Below are positions 16,300-25,134 of a stretch of 64,000 nt of DNA, in pieces. The position numbers and the translations under genes are program-made. How positions within the stretch are numbered: the first letter of the stretch is position 1; each line of letters begins with the position of its first letter. The notes under the pieces are model-generated. The model saw only the letters and a program-made list of their open reading frames with translations. It did no database searches and was not told where the DNA came from. The DNA is from SXOA01 sp046153945 (GTDB lineage: Bacteria > Planctomycetota > Planctomycetia > Pirellulales > Pirellulaceae). The stretch is taken from contig JBJXFF010000136.1 in assembly GCA_046153945.1 (NCBI GenBank), forward strand, positions 1-64,000. Reading direction: 5' to 3'.

Positions 16300-16644
16300 T
16301 CACCCCTCGGAGATCGGCAAAAGGAAACAGGTTCCGCGCTTGTCGTAGATCAATGCGGCAATACCCTATCGCGCGAAATACTCCCCTGCCTCACGGTAGG
16401 GCACCCGAGTCTGCGGGCCAGCGCCATGGACAAAGACAACGGCCGGAACAGACACCTCGCTCTTTGGCAAAAGCAGACTTCCGGCCAGCTTGACGTCCTG
16501 GTTGTGAAACTCGACGGAGTGTTCCTCGAAACTGAATTTCACCCCGGTTTCCTCAGCCTGGGCCGATTGCCCGCTCATGCCAATTAGAAACGCGACGACA
16601 GATATCGCGGCGGGCAGCATCGTTAGGGGATAGAGCCTTGGCAT
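16300..16644 (-). pseudogene. Alpha/beta hydrolase remnant with in-frame stop
   Basis: The minus strand encodes a signal peptide (to about residue 30, SAQAEE), then VEFHNQDVKLAGSLLLPKSE and VVFVHGAGPQTRVPYRE. This is the N-terminus of a secreted alpha/beta hydrolase (DUF1749/peptidase S9-like). After EYFAR there is a TAG, then the same frame resumes with GIAALIYDKRGT, the next expected family motif, before unrelated sequence and TGA. The gene is therefore broken: a nonsense change plus loss of everything after the KRG motif, including the catalytic Ser. Confidence 0.75.
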
Positions 16645-16801
16645 GCAAAAACAGTTCGGCGGAGCGGCCTGCTTATTGGACAGAAAGTGTTTTAGAGGGT
16701 TGAAGCGTCATCCATGGTCGCTTAATATCGCCATAGCCCGTTAGATCATCACAAGTTGGGCGGAGCTGAAGCGGAACTGCTAAAAACGATGGGAGTGTGC
16801 G

Positions 16802-17284
16802 GTGCCAGTGAAACCCGATATCACGAAACTTACGCCGGAGGCCCAGCTCCGGTCCTTCATCGACAGGCTTGATCCGCAGGATCAGAAGCTCATTCGAGCG
16901 GTCCGGACTGCTGTACGTAAGCGATTACCGACCGCCAACGAGCTGGCGTACGACTACGGCCACGCCATCGTCATCAGCTATTCGCCGACGGACCACGGGA
17001 TCGATGGCATCGTGGCGATCTCCGCCCGCGCCACCGGTCTGGCTCTGTACTTCAATCAGGGACCAAAGCTCTCCGACTCGAAGAAGCTTTTGCAGGGATC
17101 GGGAAAGCAGGCCCGCTTCATCCGGGTGGAAGCGGCCAAACAATTGGCGGATCCAGACGTGGCGGCGATGATTGCCGCGGCGATTGATCAGGCGAGGATT
17201 CCATTGCCATCCACCGGGAAGGGCAAACTCATGATTCGAGGGGCTGCGGCGAAGCCGCGGCCACGCCGGAAGCCGACGAAATGA
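16802..17284 (+). CDS. DUF1801-like protein
   Basis: A 160-residue protein beginning with GTG. Pattern: FIDRLDPQDQKLIRAVRTAVRKRLPTANELAYDYGHAIVISYS, then strands ending in FNQGPKLSDSKKLLQGSGKQARFIRV. This matches the DUF1801 fold, with a basic alanine-lysine tail. A second GTG at 16808 is an equally possible start. It ends 7 bases before the RibD-C protein, so the pair is likely one transcript. Function unknown. Confidence 0.68.
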   Translation: MPVKPDITKLTPEAQLRSFIDRLDPQDQKLIRAVRTAVRKRLPTANELAYDYGHAIVISYSPTDHGIDGIVAISARATGLALYFNQGPKLSDSKKLLQGSGKQARFIRVEAAKQLADPDVAAMIAAAIDQARIPLPSTGKGKLMIRGAAAKPRPRRKPTK

Positions 17285-17291
17285 GCACGTC

Positions 17292-17849
<558 letters not shown>

Positions 17850-17958
17850 CCGGCGGTTATCACATGGGGGAAACGGGTAGAATGTTATGGCAGGCAGCAG
17901 TATCGAAGCTGGGAGATTATCGCTCAAGATCAACTCCAACAATGCCGTGAGTCCACCC

Positions 17959-19293
17959 ATGAAATATATCCTCACCCTCCTCGCCGCCACGCTTGCACTT
18001 GGTTGCGCGGGGCAAGCCTGGGCCCAAACGGAGAACTGGCCACAGTATCGCGGGGCGAAGTCGGACGGAATTGGCGAGGGTGCCACGCTGCCGGAAAAGT
18101 GGAGCGATACCGAGAATGTTGTGTGGAAGACCCGCGTTCCCGGTTGGGGTTGGTCGTCGCCGATCATCTGGGGGAATCGCGTTTTCGTGACGTCGGCGGT
18201 CGGGGAAAAGGAACTCCCCACGCCGCATGTCGGCGGTTACCCGGGGGGCCATCTGCGGCAAGAAGACTCGCATCGCTGGATGCTGTACTGCCTCGATTTC
18301 AACACTGGAAAGATTGTCTGGGAATTCGAAGCCCACAAAGGCATCCCGCCGATGGAGCGTCACCCTCGCAACTCCTATGCGTCCGAGACGCCAGTGACCG
18401 ATGGTGAGCGCGTCTATGCTTACTTTGCCAATATTGGTCTATTCTGCTGCGACCTGGATGGGAAAAAACTTTGGGAGCGTCGCTACGAGGCCTACCCGAT
18501 GCGCGACGGCTGGAACACCGGAACCTCGCCCGTGGTTCACGGCGACCGCATCTTCATTCAAAACGACAATGACAAAGCGTCCTTCCTCGACGCAATCGAC
18601 AAGCGGACCGGCAAGCTCCTCTGGCACGTCGCGCGCGAGGAACGCAGTGCCTGGTCCACCCCCTATATGTGGGACACCGGCGCGCGAGACGAGTTGGTAA
18701 CGATCGGCGCCAACAAGATTCGCTCCTACAATCCCGCGGACGGCGCCGTTCTCTGGGAATTGCGCGGCACCGCGGGCCTTGTCAGCATCACGCCCGTCGC
18801 CAAGGAGGGCTTGCTCTACGTCGGCGCCGGATACCATTACGGTCCGCTGTACGCCATTCGCCCCGGCGCTTCGGGGGACATTACTTTGAAAGACGATGAG
18901 AACAGCAACGAGTGGATCGTCTGGCACCAACCACGCGGCTCCAGTATTCATCCTTGCTATCTCATCAGCGGCGGGCGGCTTTCCGTCCTTTACGATGCGG
19001 GGCTGTTCGCCTCTTACGACGCGAAGACCGGCGCGGAGATCATTCCTCGTCAACGATTAAACACTCGCGGCGGCCGCTTCTACGCCTCCCCTTGGGCCTA
19101 CAACGGCCGGATCTTTCTGCTGAACGAAAACGGCGAGACCTGGGTGCTCGAAGACGGTCGCGAGTTCAAGATGCTGGGTAAAAACAGCCTTGGCGACGTC
19201 GCTTGGGCTACTCCCGCCATTGCCCGCGGCAGTCTTTTCATTCGCACCTACGCGAACCTGTTTCGGCTGCAGAACAAGGACAAGAACAAGTAG
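17959..19293 (+). CDS. Secreted PQQ-like beta-propeller protein
   Basis: A protein of about 444 residues. The signal peptide runs MKYILTLLAATLALGCAGQAWA. The mature part starts with ENWPQYRGAKSDGIGEG, the entry motif of planctomycete PQQ-repeat proteins, and has repeated propeller strands (GKIVWEFEAHKG, GKKLWERRYE, GKLLWHVAREE, GAVLWELRG). These resemble BamB/quinoprotein propellers but lack dehydrogenase residues. The open frame extends to 17887, but the signal peptide fixes the start at 17959. A TAGAAT box at about 17878 is a possible -10. Followed 46 bases later by a small secreted protein. Confidence 0.85.
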   Translation: MKYILTLLAATLALGCAGQAWAQTENWPQYRGAKSDGIGEGATLPEKWSDTENVVWKTRVPGWGWSSPIIWGNRVFVTSAVGEKELPTPHVGGYPGGHLRQEDSHRWMLYCLDFNTGKIVWEFEAHKGIPPMERHPRNSYASETPVTDGERVYAYFANIGLFCCDLDGKKLWERRYEAYPMRDGWNTGTSPVVHGDRIFIQNDNDKASFLDAIDKRTGKLLWHVAREERSAWSTPYMWDTGARDELVTIGANKIRSYNPADGAVLWELRGTAGLVSITPVAKEGLLYVGAGYHYGPLYAIRPGASGDITLKDDENSNEWIVWHQPRGSSIHPCYLISGGRLSVLYDAGLFASYDAKTGAEIIPRQRLNTRGGRFYASPWAYNGRIFLLNENGETWVLEDGREFKMLGKNSLGDVAWATPAIARGSLFIRTYANLFRLQNKDKNK

Positions 19294-19338
19294 CGCCGTT
19301 TCTCAGCCTGCCGCTCGTTGACAAACCTCGATCATCCC

Positions 19339-19977
19339 ATGAAAACCCTCCACGTCGTCGCCGCCGTTCTGTGTCATGCGATTGTCGCTACCGCTCTAGT
19401 TGCCGACGATGGCGACACTTGGAGCAAGTCCGTGAAGTCCCCAGCCGAGCGCGGCAGCCTGGAAGTGCGCGCCGAAAGCGTCCGCGGGGACACCGGCAAA
19501 TGGCGCGACGACGCCCTGCTCCAGGCCGCATCGGCACTGCCGGAAATCCCCGCCAAATTTTCACTCGACGACTGGGCCGATAAGCAGTTGGAGGCCAAAA
19601 CGACACTCACCGCCGGCGGCGACACCTGGCTGGTCTTCCGTACCCGGCAGTTCGATGACAACGACCGCGCTTGGGTCGAAAAGATCGAACGCAAGGGGAA
19701 CCGTTTCAACGTCGTGATGCACCAGGCCATCTGGAAGGGGCGCTATGGGAAGTCCTTCACTTACTACCGCGTCATCGTCGTGAACCTCGGCAAACTCCCA
19801 GCCGGTGATTACGCGACGACTTGGACCGTCCAGCCGCTCAGCTTCACCACCTTCGAGGATCCCAAGAACTTCCAGACTTCCACTTCGAAAGGGGAACAGC
19901 CCGCTAAAGAGCAGAAAGGGGAAAAGCTCAAGTTCGATATTTCCTTCAAGGTCGAGAATATTGGTGCGCAAAAATGA
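19339..19977 (+). CDS. Secreted protein of unknown function
   Basis: A 212-residue protein with signal peptide (AVLCHAIVATALVADDGD). The rest is polar, with beta-strand character (DTWLVFRTRQFDDNDRAWVEKIERKGNRFNVVMHQAIWKGRYGKSFTYYRVI) and a lysine-rich tail before a last strand. I do not recognise the family. It follows the PQQ propeller gene by 45 bases on the same strand and may be co-transcribed. Confidence 0.6.
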   Translation: MKTLHVVAAVLCHAIVATALVADDGDTWSKSVKSPAERGSLEVRAESVRGDTGKWRDDALLQAASALPEIPAKFSLDDWADKQLEAKTTLTAGGDTWLVFRTRQFDDNDRAWVEKIERKGNRFNVVMHQAIWKGRYGKSFTYYRVIVVNLGKLPAGDYATTWTVQPLSFTTFEDPKNFQTSTSKGEQPAKEQKGEKLKFDISFKVENIGAQK

Positions 19978-20137
19978 CGAATCGCCTTTTTCGCCGCCGC
20001 TCTTGAGGAGGCAACGGCGTATTCCTTGGTCGAGATTCGCCCTATTCTCTCTTGCTCGCCCGAGGAAGTTAGCAAAATCGTATCCCAGGCCAAATAATGA
20101 TGTCGTGTTGAACACCAAAAAAAATCTGCCGACCCCC

Positions 20138-20166
20138 TTGGCTTTCGGCCCTCTATAGTGTACAAT
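20138..20166 (+). promoter_or_regulatory. Strong promoter-like sequence without a downstream gene
   Basis: TTGGCT (20138-20143), a 17-base spacer and TACAAT (20161-20166). This is one of the best -35/-10 pairs in the window, yet the next plus-strand gene starts 1.8 kb away and the following gene is on the minus strand. Confidence 0.5.
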
Positions 20167-20270
20167 AGAACCAAGTCGAGCCGGCGGGAAACCGGTGAGT
20201 TCCTTGACAAGTTGGTAGCAGAGGTGCGTGAAGGGCGGGGAGTCGGTGCGCGCGGAGGGAAGGACCGGTG

Positions 20271-20298
20271 GATTTGAGATCTGAAACTTGAGATTTGA
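20271..20298. repeat. Heptanucleotide tract
   Basis: Four in-register heptamers: GATTTGA, GATCTGA, AACTTGA, GATTTGA, ending at an ATG that opens only a 12-codon frame. The same heptamer (as its complement TCTCAAA) occurs at 61605-61704. Confidence 0.7.
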
Positions 20299-20523
20299 GA
20301 CATGGGGGACCGCCTGAAGGCGGGACTCCAGCGGCCGTGAATCATGAAAACGGGTTTTGAATCAATGGGTGAATCAAGGGATTCGCCGTAAAGTACATTT
20401 GTTCAAAGACTTGCGGTGATTCATTATCGCTAAAACCCGCGCGCAGAATGACCTTGAATCCAATGAATCCGCTTGCCTCCTCCGGGGGGGTGATGTGAAT
20501 CTGAATAGGCGCGCCCGAAAACA

Positions 20524-20553
20524 GACTTACGTCAACGCGATTTGACGTAAGTC
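20524..20553. repeat. Perfect 11-bp hairpin
   Basis: GACTTACGTCA (20524-20534) and TGACGTAAGTC (20543-20553) with an 8-base loop. It follows the 3' end of the minus-strand gene at 20614 by about 60 bases; no T-run follows on either strand. It may act as a terminator or protein-binding palindrome. Confidence 0.6.
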
Positions 20554-20613
20554 GCGCAGGTAAGTGGCACTTTCGGAAGCCAGGCTGATCCAAAACGGCT
20601 GGCGATTCTGGCA

Positions 20614-21702
20614 CTAACCCGACACCGTGAGCCGCAGGCGGTCAAGCTCAATGTTGATGCGGAGCGTGGTGAGGGCTGCCCTCGGCAAGCGGGCACCGAG
20701 GTCTTCCCCTTCGGGGGGCAGGACCCAGGCGGTGAGGTTTTTGGCGACGTGCTGGCCGAGTCGCAAAGTGGGAATGGTGAGTTCGCGGGCAGTCAAAGTG
20801 CGGTCGGCGAGCTTGATGGTTTGCCGCGGCGCGTTTTCGAGGTGGGTCAGGCCGCAGGATTCCAAAAGGCTGGCGGGGAGGAGGAGCTTGCCGTCGCTCT
20901 CTTCGCTCCAGGTGAAGGTGACCGGGGCCTGCTCGTTGACGATGGCGGAGAAGCGGGTCTGCCCCGTCTGCTGATAGACCGGCAGCCAACTGTTGAAGAC
21001 CAGCTTGTCGTACTCGGCCAGCCGCTTCACTTCCGGAGCATAGTTTTTCAGCGGCCCCAGTTTTTCGCCACCCAGTTGCTTGAGAGCGGCAGCGACGTCG
21101 TTGAGCTTTGCCAGCCGGGCGTATTCCTCCGCCAGACGCGGCGCTTGGGCTCGAATCCAAAGCAGGGCCAGTTGCAGCAGCGAGCGGTCGCGGCTGAAGG
21201 CGACGAGACGGTTGCGAACTTCACCGCGGCAAGAGAGGCGAGAGGGTTCGCTGACGTTGCCTTCCAAGGAGGAGAGTTGCTGTGCGAGCGCGGCTCGTTG
21301 CGGGTCGGTCGGCGACAGTCGGCCAATGGCCTGCTTCAGCGTCTCCATCACCGGAGCCGCTTCCGTCCAGGCCCGCCGATTCGCAGCCGCGCGTTCCTCA
21401 AGCTCCTTCTCGCCAGTGACCACGCTTTCTCGCAGGACCGGAAGTTGCGACAGTCTTTCCTTCAGCTCCGCTTCGAGCGGCAAGCCCCAGACTCCGCCCG
21501 TTAAACGGACCAGGCCAAACTGCTTTTGCAGGCGCTCTTCGGGTGATGGAGCGTCCTTGGCAAAAGCGACTTGTAACGCGGACAAAGTAAAGACGGGAAA
21601 AGTCGCTCCCGCGGCCAGCGCGGACAACTTCACCAGCGCCCGGCGACGCGAAACCGCCGGCTGCGGCAGGGAGTTGCCAAGTGGTTCTCGGGAAACCGCC
21701 AT
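20614..21702 (-). CDS. TAT-exported protein with degenerate retropepsin-like domain
   Basis: A 362-residue protein. The leader VSRRRALVKLSALAAGATF is twin-arginine-like. Residues about 85-230 are helical and coiled-coil-prone. Residues about 255-350 resemble a bacterial retropepsin fold: KLLLPASLLESCGL, then IKLADRTLTARELTIPTLRLGQHVAKNLTAWVLPP. In true members the strand before the LLPxSL motif carries DTGA; here it reads TWSEESDG, so the catalytic Asp appears lost. It may be a binding domain rather than a protease. Function unknown, exported. Confidence 0.55.
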   Translation of the reverse strand: MAVSREPLGNSLPQPAVSRRRALVKLSALAAGATFPVFTLSALQVAFAKDAPSPEERLQKQFGLVRLTGGVWGLPLEAELKERLSQLPVLRESVVTGEKELEERAAANRRAWTEAAPVMETLKQAIGRLSPTDPQRAALAQQLSSLEGNVSEPSRLSCRGEVRNRLVAFSRDRSLLQLALLWIRAQAPRLAEEYARLAKLNDVAAALKQLGGEKLGPLKNYAPEVKRLAEYDKLVFNSWLPVYQQTGQTRFSAIVNEQAPVTFTWSEESDGKLLLPASLLESCGLTHLENAPRQTIKLADRTLTARELTIPTLRLGQHVAKNLTAWVLPPEGEDLGARLPRAALTTLRINIELDRLRLTVSG

Positions 21703-21938
21703 GCCCAGTCCGCCCGTTTGAAAAAAGGACGATGAGAAGAGGACGCGGAAGAGAAGCTGGACCGATAGTGCTCATCATAACGACCCGGCTTCGTCTGCCG
21801 CAAGCGCGCCGGCCCAAAGACCCTCGATTTGGCGTGAACTTCCAGCCGATAACCCCAGAGAAGGAGCGCAGTGACCTTACAGCGGGCTGCGCGTCGGGCG
21901 AAGGACTGCCGCATCGTTGTCGAGCTGCGGAGAGTGTC

Positions 21939-22178
21939 ATGCTAAGAGCCTTATTTCTGGCGATGGGAATTTCCACCTGCATTTATGGGGCGGAATGCCT
22001 GGTGGTGGACCGATTTGTGATGGCTGCCGAAGCCAAGCCGTCCGCAACCCAGCCGGGAACTTACGCCGCTCCCGCCAAGCCTCCGCGAGAGATTAAGCCG
22101 CCGGAATGGGCTCCTTGGAGTCTGCTCGCCACGGGTGCGCTCGTGGTCCTCTATTCGATGGCCATGCGACGCGAGTGA
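21939..22178 (+). CDS. Small conserved membrane protein
   Basis: A 79-residue protein with an N-terminal helix (MLRALFLAMGISTCIYGAECLVVDRFVM), a proline-rich linker and a second helix (PEWAPWSLLATGALVVLYSMAM). I recall this layout, with the PPEWAPWSLL motif, as conserved in planctomycetes; no function is known. The upstream open frame is longer but the conserved start is at 21939. It is convergent with the lipid kinase. Confidence 0.68.
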   Translation: MLRALFLAMGISTCIYGAECLVVDRFVMAAEAKPSATQPGTYAAPAKPPREIKPPEWAPWSLLATGALVVLYSMAMRRE

Positions 22179-22186
22179 GCAAAGTG

Positions 22187-22209
22187 GTCCGCTCACTCCG
22201 TGAGCGGAC
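22187..22209. terminator. 10-bp hairpin between convergent genes
   Basis: GTCCGCTCAC-TCC-GTGAGCGGAC, a perfect stem with a three-base loop, directly after the stop of the small membrane protein and 37 bases from the end of the lipid kinase gene. There is no T-run, so it is a candidate structural terminator or a REP-like element. Confidence 0.5.
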
Positions 22210-22245
22210 ATTCTGGCGCACGAAGTGTGCCGGCTATTGGTTTCG

Positions 22246-23136
22246 TCAGGCAAAGAGTCGCAGCGCCGCCGGCACCATCTCCACGCGGATGGGCAGGTGA
22301 CGTTTCAGCTCGCCGTCGATATTGAGGGGTTCGCGGCCGGGGGAAGAGAGTTCCAGTGTGTTCACTTGCCGATACTCCACGCAGGGCATTTCCACATGCG
22401 AACCATCGAAGACGCGGCTGAAGAGTTGCAGCATTTGCATGCGGGTGGCGCGGCGGACGACGATGACATCGAGCAGCCGGTCGTCGAGCTTCGCACGGGG
22501 GGCGAGTTGCATTGCGTTGCCAGTGAAGCGCGTGTTGCAGGCCAGCACCATCTGGAACTTATCCTCGATCACTTCGCCATCGAGCGTCAGCCTTAGCGGC
22601 CGGCGGCGGGAGCGGAGAATTTCCCAGAGCGCCGCAAGCGAGTAGCGAACCGAGCCAAGCCACCGCAGCCGCTCCGCCGTCCGGTTAATGTCCACGGCCG
22701 CCCCCCAGCCGACGATGTTGATGGAGTGCTCTACCCCTTCTTCCGAAGTAATGCCGGCGACATCGAGGGGAACGATGTTTCCCGCGACAATCCTCTTCGC
22801 GGCAGTTACCGGATCGAGGCAGTCCAAGTGCTGAGCCAGCGAGTTGCCCGTTCCACCCGGAATGATCCCCAGCGGCACCTCGTTCGGATGAGCCCGCTTC
22901 ATCAGCCCACAGACCACTTCATGATTGGTCCCGTCACCACCGATGGAACAGAGCCCGGCAAAGCCGGATAAGTCCAACTCTGCCGCGAGTTGACTGGCAT
23001 GACCTGGATGCGTCGTCTCATACACCTCCAGTTGCAACCCGGCTGCCCAGAACACCGGCCGCACTTGTTCCAAAATCGCAGCCCCACGCCCGGAGCCTCC
23101 TTTCGGATTGACGATGACGGCCAGCCTTTGTTCCAT
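22246..23136 (-). CDS. Diacylglycerol/sphingosine-kinase-like lipid kinase
   Basis: A 296-residue member of the DAGK catalytic family (YegS/DgkB/BmrU-like). Motifs: VIVNPKGGSGRG near the N-terminus, the nucleotide loop SIGGDGTNHEVVCGL at about 64-78, and IPGGTGNSLAQHL at about 92-104. The C-terminal beta domain ends with LNIDGE, which carries a conserved Glu. It phosphorylates a lipid such as diacylglycerol or a sphingoid base; the exact substrate is open. The presence of a sphingolipid-like pair at 9.6-12.3 kb makes a long-chain-base kinase an option, but this is speculation. Confidence 0.88.
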   Translation of the reverse strand: MEQRLAVIVNPKGGSGRGAAILEQVRPVFWAAGLQLEVYETTHPGHASQLAAELDLSGFAGLCSIGGDGTNHEVVCGLMKRAHPNEVPLGIIPGGTGNSLAQHLDCLDPVTAAKRIVAGNIVPLDVAGITSEEGVEHSINIVGWGAAVDINRTAERLRWLGSVRYSLAALWEILRSRRRPLRLTLDGEVIEDKFQMVLACNTRFTGNAMQLAPRAKLDDRLLDVIVVRRATRMQMLQLFSRVFDGSHVEMPCVEYRQVNTLELSSPGREPLNIDGELKRHLPIRVEMVPAALRLFA

Positions 23137-23264
23137 GATCGCCCATCTTAGCTTTCATCGAACTGCTGATCTGCCTTCCTGTGCCATTTCATTTCCATAT
23201 CTTCCTCCCGTCTGTCGGGTACAATTTTAGCCAGCCCGTTTGAGTCAAGGGTCTGGAATCTCTA

Positions 23265-23939
23265 ATGTCACAAGGCCAAAGCCGCTGGTTTCAGTTCAGC
23301 CTGGGGAGGATGCTCCTCGTGGTGACGATTCTGTGCATCGGGCCGGGGGGTTATGTCGCCTACGAACAGCAGGAGGCTCAGCGGCAGGATGCGGCGGTAG
23401 CCAGTTTGAACAAGCTGCGGGGAACTCAGGCCTATATCCGGGCTCACTGGCTGAGGAAGTGGATTGACGGGCCAGAAGCAGGCTACGTGGTCGGTTTAGC
23501 CATCCTTTCTCCGCAAGCAACCGACAGCGAGCTGGCTCCCATGGCGGCATTGTCGGAACTGGTGTGGATCGACATCGACGGCACCGAGGCTGGTGATGCG
23601 AGCCTGGCTTATCTGGCCGGACTTAAGAAGCTCCAGCGGATGCGGATTGAAGATACGAACGTCACCGATGCGGGAATGGTTTACCTGGCCGGGCTGTCCG
23701 AGCTTCATACGCTCAATCTCTCGCGGACAAAAATTACTGACGTCGGGATGGCACACCTTGCCGGGCTGACCAAGATGGCAACGCTGGATCTTTCGCGAAC
23801 AGGGATCACCGATGAGAGTATTGCAGTACTCTCCGGAATGAAAAACCTGGAAATGCTCGATGTTCGAAAGACTCAGATAACGACCGAAGGAGTCATCAAA
23901 CTCCAAAAGGCGCTGCCAAACTGCATGATCGCCGGGTGA
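23265..23939 (+). CDS. Membrane-anchored leucine-rich-repeat protein
   Basis: A 224-residue protein. The start (RWFQFSLGRMLLVVTILCI) is the membrane anchor motif common in planctomycete proteins. Residues about 80-220 are LRR units of about 24 residues: LAYLAGLKKLQRMRIEDTNVTDAGMVYLAGLSEL, repeated with TKITDVGMAHLAGL and TGITDESIAVLSGM (internalin-like TDAG type). LRRs bind proteins; the partner is unknown. TACAAT at about 23220 is a possible -10. The gene stands alone before cysK. Confidence 0.8.
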   Translation: MSQGQSRWFQFSLGRMLLVVTILCIGPGGYVAYEQQEAQRQDAAVASLNKLRGTQAYIRAHWLRKWIDGPEAGYVVGLAILSPQATDSELAPMAALSELVWIDIDGTEAGDASLAYLAGLKKLQRMRIEDTNVTDAGMVYLAGLSELHTLNLSRTKITDVGMAHLAGLTKMATLDLSRTGITDESIAVLSGMKNLEMLDVRKTQITTEGVIKLQKALPNCMIAG

Positions 23940-24055
23940 GTCTGTTTTCTTCTCGCATCGCTTGCGTTGACCCTTTTCACCCGCATTTGCTATACTTCTC
24001 ACCACTCCACTTTGCGACTTGAACTCGCCCAATCCCACTCCATGAGAGGATGATC

Positions 24056-25012
24056 ATGACCACAGCCACCGGAATCAAGGACAATATTACCCAGTGCATC
24101 GGCAACACCCCGCTGGTCAAGCTGCGGAAAGTGACCGAAGGATGCGTGGCGACGGTGGTGGTGAAGATGGAGAATCTCAACCCGCTCTGGAGCGTGAAGG
24201 ACCGGATTGGCCGGGCGATGATCGACGCGGCCGAGCGGGATGGCAAGATCAAGCCGGGAACAATTGTCATCGAGCCGACGAGCGGCAATACGGGCATCGG
24301 CCTGGCTTATGTCTGTGCGTCTCGGGGCTATAAGCTCGCGGTGACGATGCCTGAAAGCATGACCATCGAGCGGCGGCGGTTGCTCCGGGCGCTGGGGGCA
24401 GAAGTCATCCTCACGCCGGCGGCGGACGGGATGAAAGGGGCCATCGCGAAGGCGGAGCAGCTCGTCGCCGAGAAGCCCGATGTCTATTTCATGCCGCAGC
24501 AGTTCAAGAACCCGGCCAATCCAGAAGTACATCGCAAGACCACCGCCGAGGAAATCTGGCGCGACACCGAAGGAAAGATTGACTTTCTCATCTCCGGCGT
24601 CGGCACCGGCGGCACCATCACTGGCGTCTCCGAAGTCATCAAGTCCCGCAAACCAACGTTCAAAGCCATCGCTGTCGAGCCGGCGAACAGCCCGGTCATC
24701 ACGCAAAAGCGCGAAGGAAAGCCCTTGCAGCCCGGGCGGCATACGATTCAAGGAATCGGTGCCGGCTTTATCCCGGACATTCTCAATGTCAGCATCATTG
24801 ACGAAGTGATCCAGGTGAAGGATGAGGACGCGGCCGCCACGGCCCGCGTGATGTCCACCAAGGAGGGGATCTTCTGCGGCATCAGCTCCGGAGCCGCGGC
24901 CTGGGCCGGTTTGCAAGTCGCCAAACGGCCGGAAAACGCCGGGAAGTTGATCGTGGTGGTGCTCCCCGACCTGGGCGAACGGTATCTTTCGACACAGCTT
25001 TATCCGGAATAG
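24056..25012 (+). CDS. cysK: Cysteine synthase A (O-acetylserine sulfhydrylase)
   Basis: A PLP enzyme of about 318 residues that makes cysteine from O-acetylserine and sulfide. Visible motifs: the substrate loop ITQCIGNTPLVKL, the Schiff-base Lys in LWSVKDRIG, PTSGNTGIGLAYV, the phosphate loop GVGTGGTITG and GIFCGISSGAAAW near the C-terminus. GAGAGGA at 24043-24050 places the Shine-Dalgarno 6 bases before the ATG at 24056; the ATG at 24050 overlaps that site and is less likely. Length is normal for CysK. It stands as a single gene. Confidence 0.93.
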   Translation: MTTATGIKDNITQCIGNTPLVKLRKVTEGCVATVVVKMENLNPLWSVKDRIGRAMIDAAERDGKIKPGTIVIEPTSGNTGIGLAYVCASRGYKLAVTMPESMTIERRRLLRALGAEVILTPAADGMKGAIAKAEQLVAEKPDVYFMPQQFKNPANPEVHRKTTAEEIWRDTEGKIDFLISGVGTGGTITGVSEVIKSRKPTFKAIAVEPANSPVITQKREGKPLQPGRHTIQGIGAGFIPDILNVSIIDEVIQVKDEDAAATARVMSTKEGIFCGISSGAAAWAGLQVAKRPENAGKLIVVVLPDLGERYLSTQLYPE

Positions 25013-25134
25013 GGGCAGATTTGCGCCCTGCGTGGACAACATTCCCCGTTCTTCGTGCGTAGAACGAGGGCTGACATTCGCCGAGGCGTGAAACCTTCCT
25101 CGTGGGTGGATAAGATGACAGGAGCGGGAAATCC

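Larger units (their letters stand above)
20170..20613. other. Intergenic region, possible small RNA
   Basis: Downstream of the promoter at 20138 there is no convincing protein gene. The stretch holds CCGGCGGGAAACCGG (about 20183), a heptamer tract (20271-20298), the hairpin CCGCCTGAAGGCGG (about 20311) and a perfect 11-bp stem at 20524-20553. A 90-residue GTG-start frame on the minus strand (20342-20614) crosses this last hairpin and looks spurious. I see no tmRNA, SRP RNA or RNase P RNA signature. Confidence 0.35.

Noticed and set aside
20342..20614. 90-residue minus-strand frame with GTG overlapping the stop of the upstream gene
   Set aside because: It runs through a perfect hairpin (20524-20553), has no recognisable domain and low protein-like character; treated as non-coding.
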